A stretch of 64,000 nucleotides of DNA, from positions 1-64,000 of the forward strand of contig NZ_NXLL01000002.1 in NCBI RefSeq assembly GCF_003364115.1, given 5' to 3'. The number at the start of each line of letters is the position of its first letter. Positions within the stretch are counted from its first letter, which is position 1. The notes beneath the pieces are model-generated. The model did not search any database and was not told where the DNA came from. It saw only the letters and a list, made by a program, of their open reading frames with translations. A program made the position numbers and the translations under genes. Positions 1 through 6,687 of this stretch are shown here, piece after piece. The stretch comes from Helicobacter sp. MIT 00-7814 (GTDB taxonomy: Bacteria; Campylobacterota; Campylobacteria; Campylobacterales; Helicobacteraceae).

Positions 1-99
1 GGAAGTTAGTGTTCCCAACGCGGGCTGAAATCCTTAGAGTTAAAAAACTCCACAAAGAGAATATTGCTTCCAAGAGGGAGCTAAATATTCCCTCTAGGA
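1..99 (-). repeat. 99-bp structured intergenic repeat, copy 1
   Basis: This stretch is identical over 99 bp to positions 2224-2322, and a diverged copy lies at 3332-3441. Read leftward it begins just after the primase-like gene stop (110). It holds a 10-bp hairpin with one mismatch (CCTAGAGGGA pairing with TCCCTCTTGG), a short GAGTT/AACTC hairpin and a third short stem. There is no U-run after the hairpin, so it is not a classical terminator. Function unknown. Confidence 0.85.
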
Positions 100-109
100 G
101 GCTTTTTTC

Positions 110-1075
110 TTATTTTTTGTGTGCGATTGTAAGCCAATCACTAAGATCGAAACCTTTCTTGATTGTTCCCTTGTAACCTTTATTGCGCAAGAATGTATTC
201 CATTCTATTGCTCTAACGCTTTTTGCAAGAGGGCTTAATTGCTCCAGTAAAGCACTATTAAAAGATTTTCCAGCTTCATCATTGTCTCCAACAATAACCA
301 CTCTCAAGCCCCTAAAATAAGGAAGCTCATCATCTTTAAATAGTGAAGTTGCGCTACCAGGTGTTATAGCTCTTAAGCCATTCCCTGTTGCATTGATTAC
401 ATCTTTTTCTCCCTCACAAACAAAAACAAGTTTTTCAGGCTCATTTATGAAGTTTTTGAGATCGCAAAGATTAAAAGAGCTTCTAGGACGATCTTGCGTA
501 TAACGCAATTTGTCATTACTCTTTAAAAAAGGATTGTATTTCCAAAGTGTGATAATTTTACCTTCCGCATTGCGTATGGGCATAATTAATCTTGCTGGAA
601 ACTCTTTCCCATTGTAAGCGCTAGCTGGATTAAAGCCAATATCAAACTTCAAGGCAATTTCTTTGCGTTTTTGAGCAGAAGCAACAGAAGGCATTAAGCC
701 CTTAAGAAGTTCTGAATACGCTTTGAAGTTTTTTTGCCTATGCTCTTTGTATTGAACCAACCATTTTTCACCAATAAAACCGCTTTTTGTCTTTTTCTCC
801 CTTCTTTCGAAGTTTGAAAAATCAATTTCTATAGGCTTATTCAACAACCTCTTAGCTTCATTGATAGCTTCCCCAACATTACAAAAGTTATGAAACTCTT
901 GTAAAAAAGTAACCAAGTCGCCATGAAAGTCGCTACCAAAGTCGTGAATAGAGCCATCTTGGTTGATATAAGCACTAGGTGTTCGTTCTTCGCGAATTGC
1001 AAAGTGCCAAGTACGCGTAATGCTATACCCCAAAGATGTTAAAGCGGTTGCCATAGCTTCTCTCGTTGCTTTCAT
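110..1075 (-). CDS. TOPRIM-domain primase-like protein
   Basis: 321 residues from the ATG at 1075, which sits 5 nt behind AAGGAG; a GTG six bases upstream would overlap that ribosome site. The C-terminal half shows a TOPRIM fold: the acidic motif in VCEGEKD near residue 220 and VGDNDEAGK near residue 263, the metal-binding pair used by DnaG-type primases. The N-terminal part (HFAIREERTPSAYIN... and a SDFHGDLVTF block) resembles the CHC2 module of phage and plasmid primases, but the zinc cysteines are absent. It probably primes DNA synthesis of the element during transfer or replication. It is the most distal gene seen of the leftward block. The TOPRIM call is sound; true primase activity is inferred. 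Confidence 0.75.
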   Translation of the reverse strand: MKATREAMATALTSLGYSITRTWHFAIREERTPSAYINQDGSIHDFGSDFHGDLVTFLQEFHNFCNVGEAINEAKRLLNKPIEIDFSNFERREKKTKSGFIGEKWLVQYKEHRQKNFKAYSELLKGLMPSVASAQKRKEIALKFDIGFNPASAYNGKEFPARLIMPIRNAEGKIITLWKYNPFLKSNDKLRYTQDRPRSSFNLCDLKNFINEPEKLVFVCEGEKDVINATGNGLRAITPGSATSLFKDDELPYFRGLRVVIVGDNDEAGKSFNSALLEQLSPLAKSVRAIEWNTFLRNKGYKGTIKKGFDLSDWLTIAHKK

Positions 1076-1101
1076 TTCCACTCCTTCAACATTTTAGGCT
1101 G

Positions 1102-1653
1102 TTATGAATTGAAAGGATCTATACCCATATCTTTTAAAATCGCAATAGTGGCGCGATTATAGTTATGGTGTCTCCCTTCTTTTACATCTTGAGCTACTCT
1201 GTTCTCTATGTATTCATAAAGATACTCCTCACAATCTAAGTCTGTTACGACTACAATATCATCACTTGTGTAGCTATAAATCTCAGCATTTTTGTAACTA
1301 AGTCCATAAGCCAAGCTAAAAAATTCTACAAAGCATATTTGGAAGTGATTTAAGCTTTCGCTCCTAACATACCAAACAAGATTTTGATTAAAATCGTCTG
1401 CAAGTTCAGAGAGATCATCACTAGGCAATTCTGCTTCATACATGGATTTAAAGCCATCTTCAAACACAATGCGATATAAGTCATCAGCTAAACTTTCTTG
1501 TTTTGCTATGCCTCTATAGAGTGCTTCACGCATAGCGACTTTTACCAACTCTTTGTCGATAAAAAAGTGATATTGAGCTAGATCGCTAAACATCTCCATA
1601 AATGCCATAGCACTATCATTAAGTTTGTCTTGATTGATTAGAACTTGGTTCAT
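1102..1653 (-). CDS. Hypothetical acidic protein
   Basis: 183 residues, rich in Asp, Glu and Tyr, with no signal peptide, membrane segment or motif I recognise. The start is convincing: AAGGAGG lies 7 nt before the ATG. It is followed 26 nt later by the primase-like gene and lies behind the hairpins at 1717-1793, so it is likely co-transcribed with the leftward block. The acidic, helix-rich character would suit a small DNA-mimic or accessory protein, but that is speculation. Confidence 0.7.
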   Translation of the reverse strand: MNQVLINQDKLNDSAMAFMEMFSDLAQYHFFIDKELVKVAMREALYRGIAKQESLADDLYRIVFEDGFKSMYEAELPSDDLSELADDFNQNLVWYVRSESLNHFQICFVEFFSLAYGLSYKNAEIYSYTSDDIVVVTDLDCEEYLYEYIENRVAQDVKEGRHHNYNRATIAILKDMGIDPFNS

Positions 1654-1716
1654 GTTGTCCTCCTTAATGGACTTTAAAAAACTAAATCCTAGGAGAATAG
1701 GTAGAATACACCCCCT

Positions 1717-1793
1717 GTTGGGGAAATTCTAAAATATTCCCCAACTAGTGGCGGTAAGAAGTTAATAAGCTCTAAAGAGTTAAACCCTTTAGA
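1717..1793 (-). repeat. Two intergenic hairpins of the leftward operon
   Basis: Positions 1717-1745 form a perfect 9-bp stem (GTTGGGGAA with TTCCCCAAC). Positions 1771-1793 form a perfect 7-bp stem (TCTAAAG with CTTTAGA) that contains the stop codon of the upstream gene. They occupy the gene boundary like the 99-bp repeat elsewhere in this block, but the sequence differs. Confidence 0.7.
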
Positions 1794-2169
1794 AAAGTTT
1801 GATGATTGCTACAGCTACACTAACTACGGTGATTTGGAAAGCAGACAGCCACTTGATAATGTCAGTTTTTGACTCAGCTATTTCTTGCCTCATTTTGGCA
1901 AATTCAGCTTTCATATCAGCCTTTGTAGCAAGCTCATTTCTAAGCTCATCAACTATTTCTTGTTTGAGTTCATTAACGCGAATATTGTTAGAAGATTTTG
2001 TGTCATCAACCACAATATTTACAACCTTTATGGTTTCTTCAATAAACTCCTCTTTTTCTTTGTCTGTAGCAAAGTGTTTGTTATCTGTGAATCTTTTTAG
2101 AAAGTCATGGATAACTTTTTCTGCTGCGACATTCAAAGAATTAGTTTGTTGCATTGCAACTCCTTTCAT
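1789..2169 (-). CDS. Coiled-coil protein with C-terminal membrane anchor (DUF1640-like)
   Basis: About 126 residues from the ATG at 2169, preceded by AAGGAG; an internal ATG at 2154 also has AAAGGAG in front and could be used. The middle (residues about 60-105, with ELATKADMKAEFAKMRQEI) is a heptad-rich coiled coil. The last 20 residues form one hydrophobic segment ending IIKLF. This layout is that of DUF1640/CCDC90-type proteins often found next to toxin-like or mobile-element genes. Function unknown. It lies between two copies of the intergenic hairpin elements. Confidence 0.7.
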   Translation of the reverse strand: MKGVAMQQTNSLNVAAEKVIHDFLKRFTDNKHFATDKEKEEFIEETIKVVNIVVDDTKSSNNIRVNELKQEIVDELRNELATKADMKAEFAKMRQEIAESKTDIIKWLSAFQITVVSVAVAIIKLF

Positions 2170-2223
2170 TTTATTCTCCTTGTAGTATAGCATATTTAAT
2201 CCTAGAACAAAACAACCCTTGCG

Positions 2224-2322
2224 GGAAGTTAGTGTTCCCAACGCGGGCTGAAATCCTTAGAGTTAAAAAACTCCACAAAGAGAATATTGCTTCCAAGAGG
2301 GAGCTAAATATTCCCTCTAGGA
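2224..2322 (-). repeat. 99-bp structured intergenic repeat, copy 2
   Basis: Identical base for base to positions 1-99. It lies 14 nt behind the stop of the HD-domain gene (2336) and just upstream of the coiled-coil gene, so it forms part of the intergenic transcript. Perfect identity between copies more than 2 kb apart implies recent duplication or gene conversion. Confidence 0.9.
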
Positions 2323-2335
2323 ATTTTTTGAGAAG

Positions 2336-3265
2336 CTAATTAAAGAGTTCGTTAAACTTACGCAAAAAGCGTAGTTCAACTAGGCTCATGTCATTATCAC
2401 GAGATTCTTCTTTAATAAGCTTTCTGATTTTTTTACCATAAGGCTTTTGGATTGCAGTCCAATCGTAATTGGTTGTATTCATTAGCTCTAAAGCTTCTGT
2501 AACCATTAGTCTTTTATCTGCAGTTTTTATTGCCTCTGGCATAGGTGGAGTTAAGCCAAAAATCTTTGCCATTTGTTCTAGGGCTTTTTCTTCGGCTAAT
2601 CTATAGTTTTGCATGTGTGGAGAATGTTTAATAGGACTTGGAATATCCATACCTGTTAAGCCTTCATACACTTCGTGCAACAAAGCCCATTTTTGAAGTT
2701 CTGGTTGTCCATCAAAGATTTCAACCATAACAAGGCAGTGTTGTGCAACACTATAAAAACGACTTGTTTGTCCCCAGAATCTGCAGATCCTACTTAAAGT
2801 TTGAGCGATAACATTGACATCAAAATCGCTTTCTTTGAGATTAAATGGATCAATGAGTTTGCCAGAAGCATTCATAACCAAAGATGGTGTATGATTGACC
2901 TCTTCTTCCTCATCGTCTTCATAATCAAGCAAGCATTCTTCGTATGTCAAAATTTTATCATCAAGCACCTTGTCCATATCAAATCCATAATCATCAAAAA
3001 AACTATAGCTAATGAGCTGGGTGAGATCTTTGATTGCAAAAACTGAATAGTCTTTTAAATCTTCATTGCCACCATCGCGAACATAGCCAGTTTGTTGATC
3101 GTAGAGGAAAATAAAATCTTTTCCACCTCTATTGATTTTATATGGCATAAGCTCCATATACTCAACAATAAGATACGCTTTTTTATCAAGCGGTGGAAGT
3201 CTATCTATCTCCTCATTTGATAGGCATATTGCTGTCGCATTTTCGTGTATTTCTTCTCTTGTCAT
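2336..3265 (-). CDS. HD-domain phosphohydrolase-like protein
   Basis: 309 residues. The C-terminal half (about 130-290) matches the HD superfamily in the YfbR/5'-nucleotidase style: SVAQHC with the first His near residue 176, then LLHEVYEGLTGMDIPSPIK near 192-210, where the usual HD pair reads HE. A conserved downstream D (TADKRLMVTEA) is present. Such enzymes remove phosphate from nucleotides or nucleotide messengers. The N-terminal ~130 residues are specific to this protein and carry a strongly acidic stretch (DYEDDEEEEV). The ATG follows AAAAGGAT. It is part of the leftward block. The fold assignment is good; the substrate cannot be told. Confidence 0.75.
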   Translation of the reverse strand: MTREEIHENATAICLSNEEIDRLPPLDKKAYLIVEYMELMPYKINRGGKDFIFLYDQQTGYVRDGGNEDLKDYSVFAIKDLTQLISYSFFDDYGFDMDKVLDDKILTYEECLLDYEDDEEEEVNHTPSLVMNASGKLIDPFNLKESDFDVNVIAQTLSRICRFWGQTSRFYSVAQHCLVMVEIFDGQPELQKWALLHEVYEGLTGMDIPSPIKHSPHMQNYRLAEEKALEQMAKIFGLTPPMPEAIKTADKRLMVTEALELMNTTNYDWTAIQKPYGKKIRKLIKEESRDNDMSLVELRFLRKFNELFN

Positions 3266-3331
3266 ATTGTATCCTTTTTATGCAGTAGCGAAAAATTCGC
3301 AAAAACAAGAATAGATACTTTACCTCCCATT

Positions 3332-3441
3332 TGGAGTAAAAAATAATCTACTCCAACGCAGGGCTAGAAATCTAAGAGTTAAAAAACTCCATAAAAGGAT
3401 TGTTTTTTCCACAAGGGATAAGCAAAACAAATCCCTTGTTG
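3332..3441 (-). repeat. Structured intergenic repeat, copy 3 (diverged)
   Basis: It shares the linker CCAACGC-GGGCT-GAAATC and the segment AGAGTTAAAAAACTCC with copies 1 and 2, in the same order. The flanking stems differ in sequence but still pair: GGAGTA with TACTCC here against GGAA with TTCC in the others, and AAGGGA with TCCCTT against AGAGGGA with TCCCTCT. That is covariation expected of an RNA structure kept by selection. Confidence 0.75.
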
Positions 3442-3475
3442 GAATATTTTAACAAAGACAACAAGCAAAGAAATA

Positions 3476-3691
3476 TTATTCCTTATCTTGCTCTCTTTTC
3501 TTCAAGAATGCGACCAATGCTTCATCTAGCCATAAAATAGGCATAGTTAGCACTAATCTCACAAAAAGCAATGGATACATTTCTTCTTTGAAGTTTTTAA
3601 AACCATTTTTTTTGATGGTTCTATAAACTAACAATAAAGAAAGCACCAAATACGCCACGGTAATCATTCCTACGATGGTAAAAAACATCAT
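3476..3691 (-). CDS. Small inner-membrane protein, unknown
   Basis: 71 residues with two hydrophobic segments: about 2-24 (MFFTIVGMITVAYLVLSLLL) and 40-60, followed by a charged KKREQDKE tail. It starts at an ATGATG that overlaps the stop of the preceding gene by one base (TAATG), so the two are translationally coupled. Function unknown. Confidence 0.6.
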   Translation of the reverse strand: MMFFTIVGMITVAYLVLSLLLVYRTIKKNGFKNFKEEMYPLLFVRLVLTMPILWLDEALVAFLKKREQDKE

Positions 3692-4131
3692 TACAAAATC
3701 CCCCTTAATTTAAGTTCTCTCAGCTCTATATCGCTCAATAAATTTTCTTTTCCAAGCATATAGCTTGTTACAAGAACTGCACCAAATCTACCAATTCGCT
3801 CAAGCACTATTACAATGCCGCTCTCATCGATAAATTTTTGTGATTTTGGTAAGTGATGTGTGCCAAGTTCAAGGGGTTTTGTTTGTCTGATAGCACGAGA
3901 AATCGCGCCAGCAAGCAATTCACTTTCATCTGCAGAGAATCTTTGAACAACTCTCTCTTCAAAATGCGCTGATAGTTTTAAACCATCGCCAACTTGTTTA
4001 GAAATCAGATTCTTAACAACAATCTCATTTCCACCTTTTGCTTTTAGCTCTTTTTTAGTGAGAGCTTTAGCCACTTTCTCTATCGCAAGCATTGTAATAG
4101 TGCTTACATTTACAAAGTTTGTTTGTAACAT
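3691..4131 (-). CDS. Hypothetical protein with RelE/DUF4258-like motif
   Basis: 146 residues. Residues about 53-135 contain LSAHFEERVVQRF followed by a region ending GIVIVLERIGRFGAVLVTSYM. This H-x-x-x-R-x-x-x-R helix followed by a short beta-sheet is the layout of the DUF4258/mPBC RNase-like fold seen in mobile-element toxins. The match is weak and I cannot confirm it. No partner antitoxin is evident; the coupled downstream 71-residue membrane protein shares the mRNA. Confidence 0.55.
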   Translation of the reverse strand: MLQTNFVNVSTITMLAIEKVAKALTKKELKAKGGNEIVVKNLISKQVGDGLKLSAHFEERVVQRFSADESELLAGAISRAIRQTKPLELGTHHLPKSQKFIDESGIVIVLERIGRFGAVLVTSYMLGKENLLSDIELRELKLRGIL

Positions 4132-4186
4132 TGATTTATCCTTCTATTGACTGTGAGCCACAAAAAAGAAAGATATATCACTATTA

Positions 4187-4221
4187 CCCTCTAAGGGAAA
4201 TAAGATTATCTCCCTTTAGGG
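4187..4221 (-). repeat. Intergenic hairpin, same family
   Basis: CCCTCTAAGGGA pairs with TCCCTTTAGGG across an 11-nt loop, with two mismatches. The stem resembles the CCTAGAGGGA stem of the 99-bp repeat. It lies between the 44-residue ORF and the 146-residue gene. Confidence 0.65.
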
Positions 4222-4258
4222 CAAAGTTACAGGCTTTTAATAAGCCACCTTGTGCTGA

Positions 4259-4393
4259 TTACGCATAAAGTTTGTTTTTATGCTTTTCCTTGCGACAATA
4301 CTTGCTCCTATCACGAACAATTCGTGTTTGCAAAGAGATTTCTCTCCTAAAGTTAGCTTGTATTGCGGCATCTCTCTTAACGATTTTAGACAT
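4259..4393 (-). CDS. 44-residue basic protein, ArfA-like
   Basis: First ORF of the leftward transcript: ATG at 4393 with AAAGGAG 6 nt upstream, stop TAA at 4261-4259. The product is very basic and starts MSKIVKRDAAIQ. Its C-terminal part reads FRREISLQTRIVRDRSKYC, then RKEKHKN. The S-K-Y-x-R-K-x-K-H pattern resembles the ribosome-contacting KGSYxRKxKH tail of ArfA, the factor that rescues ribosomes stalled on mRNAs lacking a stop codon, and ArfA-like small proteins are common in phages and mobile elements. The ORF and its start are clear; the ArfA assignment is a pattern match on a short peptide and remains tentative. Confidence 0.6.
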   Translation of the reverse strand: MSKIVKRDAAIQANFRREISLQTRIVRDRSKYCRKEKHKNKLYA

Positions 4394-4454
4394 AGTGTCT
4401 CCTTTTTTGTTTTTTTATGAAGTCTAATGAACTCCTGAGAAAGAAAACACTTAA

Positions 4455-4494
4455 TTCCCTAGAGGAAATAAGTAATCTTTTTCCCTCTGAGGAA
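4455..4494 (-). repeat. Hairpin just upstream of the small basic ORF
   Basis: TTCC-CT-AGAGG pairs with CCTCT-GA-GGAA across an AT-rich loop. It is another member of the hairpin family that marks each boundary of the leftward operon. Confidence 0.65.
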
Positions 4495-4560
4495 TGCACT
4501 AAATTCTGAGTTAAGTTGCTGGGTGTTAATGTATTTTTTCGGACATAGTTATCCTGTAGA

Positions 4561-4812
4561 AGAGCTAGGCTCTTTTCAAACTCTAAAAGAGTTTCCTTTG
4601 ATTTAGAAAAGAAATCTAAATCGTTTTAAACTTGCGATGTAGGTTATCCTACGCCCTAATAACAAAACTTTACTTGAGAAAGTAAAATCTCTCTAATTAA
4701 AGAGAACAGAAGGTAATCTGCTTGTCTGCAAGGTGGCTTGCTTTTATAGCTCTAGGCTATAGGGTTCTCAAAAAGAAATATTTGTGAGACCGTGCAAATC
4801 ATCAAATGATGA
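4561..4812 (-). other. Array of eleven tandem short stem-loops
   Basis: No gene is seen in 4394-4937. Instead 4561-4812 contains consecutive inverted repeats: 4561-4573, 4578-4594 (perfect 7 bp), 4600-4622 (perfect 8 bp), 4639-4652, 4669-4686 (perfect 7 bp), 4690-4705, 4707-4720, 4728-4741, 4745-4761 (perfect 6 bp), 4763-4791 (one bulge) and 4799-4812. Loops are 3-15 nt. Gaps are mostly under 10 nt, up to 16 nt either side of 4639-4652. The -10 box at 4836-4841 would transcribe the whole array leftward as a leader of the ArfA-like ORF. It could instead be, or also be, DNA structure such as an origin of transfer. Confidence 0.8.
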
Positions 4813-4835
4813 AATGAAAATAAAATTATGGGGTT

Positions 4836-4841
4836 ATTATA
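4836..4841 (-). promoter_or_regulatory. -10 box of the leftward operon
   Basis: A perfect TATAAT on the minus strand, with no clear -35, as is common in Helicobacter. It would start the leftward transcript near 4829, ahead of the stem-loop array. Confidence 0.6.
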
Positions 4842-4867
4842 GTTTGGGAAAGTAAATATGTTTTTCA

Positions 4868-4896
4868 TTGACAACAAGAAAGTAAAGATATATAAT
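4868..4896 (+). promoter_or_regulatory. Consensus sigma-70/80 promoter of the tra operon
   Basis: TTGACA at 4868-4873 and TATAAT at 4891-4896 are separated by exactly 17 bp, a full consensus promoter. Transcription would start near 4903, 35 nt before the first rightward ORF. It is back to back with the leftward -10 box, so the two operons share about 25 bp of control DNA. No operator dyad could be pinned down. Confidence 0.85.
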
Positions 4897-4937
4897 TTTC
4901 ACACCCACTTCGTATCACCTACAATAAAGGATTTTTT

Positions 4938-5651
4938 ATGAAAGGGTTTTTTGCTGCCTTTTTTTATAGGCTTAATAATGCTTTAATCCGTATTTGTAAT
5001 TTAGTTGTTATCAATGCAACTGCTCTTTACTTTGCGGGCAATTACTATCAAAATATGGGCATTGTCCTTATTGCTGTATGGCTTTACCCTATCTTTTATA
5101 TTGTCAATGGAAAAATCCAAAGAAAATATTATAGGGATAGGACCATACTTACCGATGTTCCAATCTCAGAAAGCTCTTTTGTGCAAAAATATAAAGAAAA
5201 CAAGCACATTAAGCCTTCTGGTAAAAATAGCATTGGATTTAAAGAGGCTATTTGCACTATAATGGCTCCTCGAAAATACCCAGACTTTCTAGCTAAACTA
5301 AGAAAGAGGCAAGAGCTATCCTGCGAGGAGCTAAAAATAAAGATAGGTAAAGGACTCTTGCTTGCAAAAAATATAGCTTATTGTCTTGAGCTTATTTTTT
5401 ACATTGGCGTATTTTATATGATTTACTGGGGCTTTGCTCATAATGTTGATGTTTTAAGTTTTGCAGATTTTGCAAATAATGATCTTGGAACAAAGATATT
5501 TTGGGTTACACCATTGATTTTACTATCCCTTCTTTTAATGGCTTATTCCCAGCGAATGGATTTGCGAGAAAAGATAAAGATTCTAAAATCAATGGAAAAC
5601 AAAAAACAATCTGTCAAAAAAGGAGAATATGATGAATCAGCAGGAAAATAA
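4938..5651 (+). CDS. Multi-pass membrane protein, first gene of the tra operon
   Basis: 237 residues with hydrophobic segments around 15-35, 38-55, 145-165 and 188-203, separated by a basic cytoplasmic-looking loop (about 58-140) and ending in a charged tail. Its place at the head of the F-type transfer operon, where TraL/E/K normally stand, suggests an assembly role at the inner membrane. It is far longer than TraL and lacks the one-anchor layout of TraE. Not recognised as a known family. The next ORF starts inside its 3' end (23-bp overlap). Confidence 0.65.
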   Translation: MKGFFAAFFYRLNNALIRICNLVVINATALYFAGNYYQNMGIVLIAVWLYPIFYIVNGKIQRKYYRDRTILTDVPISESSFVQKYKENKHIKPSGKNSIGFKEAICTIMAPRKYPDFLAKLRKRQELSCEELKIKIGKGLLLAKNIAYCLELIFYIGVFYMIYWGFAHNVDVLSFADFANNDLGTKIFWVTPLILLSLLLMAYSQRMDLREKIKILKSMENKKQSVKKGEYDESAGK

Positions 5652-6438
5652 CTTGGAAAATATTGATTATGGAAAAATCAAGCAAGCAAGAGAAAAGTTC
5701 AAGAACAAGCAATTTGGTAGTTTTTTCAAATCAAAAAACACAACAAATGTAGAAGGTGGGTTAAAAAAATACAAAGTGTATCTCTTTGTGCTTTTAGGCT
5801 TTATCGTGGGAATCTTTTTTGGGAAAGCAAGCAGTGTTAATACAGAACAGATCCAAGAAGCAGCTTTAACTCCACCGCAAGAAGTTGTACAGGAAGCCCA
5901 GAAAGCAGAGCTAGATAAAATCAAAGAGCTTGAGGCTAAATTAGGTGCATACAAGTTGATTTTGAGCGAAAATGATGCGGCTGTTTTGCTTCAAAGAAAA
6001 TTAGCATCTATCAAAAGAAGCGTGGCAGATGCTAGAAATCAAATCAGTACAGGTTCTATTGTAACAGAAAATCCGAGCTTGCATAGTGAATTGCTAAAAA
6101 CAATCGAGGAGGACGCAAGAAAACAGGTTTCTCAGTATGAGAAAGCTTTGTCGGTGATAACTGGCACTACTTACCCATCTAGCAATTATGCCCCCACAAA
6201 GCACGAGGAGCAAGTTCAGCAGTATGCGCCACAGCAGCCTATGACATCACAACAGCCTCAATTGCAACCCCAAGCACAGAGGGAATATACACCAGAAACA
6301 AATACTATATCAACCCCACAACAAGACGATTCGTATGTTGTAGAGGATAATATATTTGCTAGTGATAAAAATACACAGGAAAATGTTACTCAACAAGGTA
6401 ATACAGAACCAGTAGATGAGCTACCACTTCCCTTTTAA
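5629..6438 (+). CDS. Single-pass membrane protein with coiled coil and Pro/Gln-rich tail
   Basis: 269 residues. The ATGATG start follows AAAGGAG and overlaps the previous gene. A basic N-terminus precedes one membrane segment (about 50-66, VYLFVLLGFIVGIFFG). Then come a helical region (residues 75-175, with Lys/Glu heptads) and a low-complexity tail (from 185) of Gln, Pro and Thr. The topology (short cytoplasmic end, long periplasmic arm) resembles scaffold proteins such as TraB/VirB10 or TrbI, but no family is recognised. A palindrome at 6479-6502 follows its stop and may end or attenuate transcription. Confidence 0.6.
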   Translation: MMNQQENNLENIDYGKIKQAREKFKNKQFGSFFKSKNTTNVEGGLKKYKVYLFVLLGFIVGIFFGKASSVNTEQIQEAALTPPQEVVQEAQKAELDKIKELEAKLGAYKLILSENDAAVLLQRKLASIKRSVADARNQISTGSIVTENPSLHSELLKTIEEDARKQVSQYEKALSVITGTTYPSSNYAPTKHEEQVQQYAPQQPMTSQQPQLQPQAQREYTPETNTISTPQQDDSYVVEDNIFASDKNTQENVTQQGNTEPVDELPLPF

Positions 6439-6465
6439 ATAAGAAAATTGATACCCCCTGAAAAG

Positions 6466-6526
6466 CCCTAAAATACGCAAAAATTGTAATATTACAATTT
6501 TTTTGCAATATTTGCCTACTTTAGGG
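6466..6526 (+). terminator. Nested palindrome with U-run, possible terminator or attenuator
   Basis: Positions 6479-6502 are a perfect 24-bp palindrome (AAAAATTGTAAT followed by its complement), running into seven Ts (6498-6504). It is nested in an outer inverted repeat, CCCTAAA at 6466-6472 and TTTAGGG at 6520-6526. The stem is nearly all A/T, so termination strength is doubtful; a protein-binding or replication role is equally possible. Confidence 0.5.
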
Positions 6527-6687
6527 GACTACAGAGGATATTTGCTGTCCCTTATTTTGCACTTTTTGAAAATGAAGTGTTTCAAACAAGGGCTATCTTT
6601 CAACCTATGCTAGGGCGTTACAGCGATTTTTTTTGCACCCCTCAAAAAAAGCACGATAATTTAGAGGAAAATAAGAGGAGTTTTTTC

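Noticed and set aside
90-120. Rho-independent terminator at 78-106 in the plus direction (stem followed by TTTTTT)
   Set aside because: No plus-strand gene is seen upstream in the window, and the identical copy at 2224-2322 belongs to a leftward operon; read as part of the structured repeat instead.
1799-2185. Plus-strand ORF of 128 codons opposite the coiled-coil gene
   Set aside because: Serine/phenylalanine-rich shadow frame of the minus-strand gene, with no ribosome site and no family resemblance.
1-3441. CRISPR array suggested by repeated segments at 1, 2224 and 3332
   Set aside because: Only three copies, separated by whole genes rather than by short spacers, and with no cas genes in the window.
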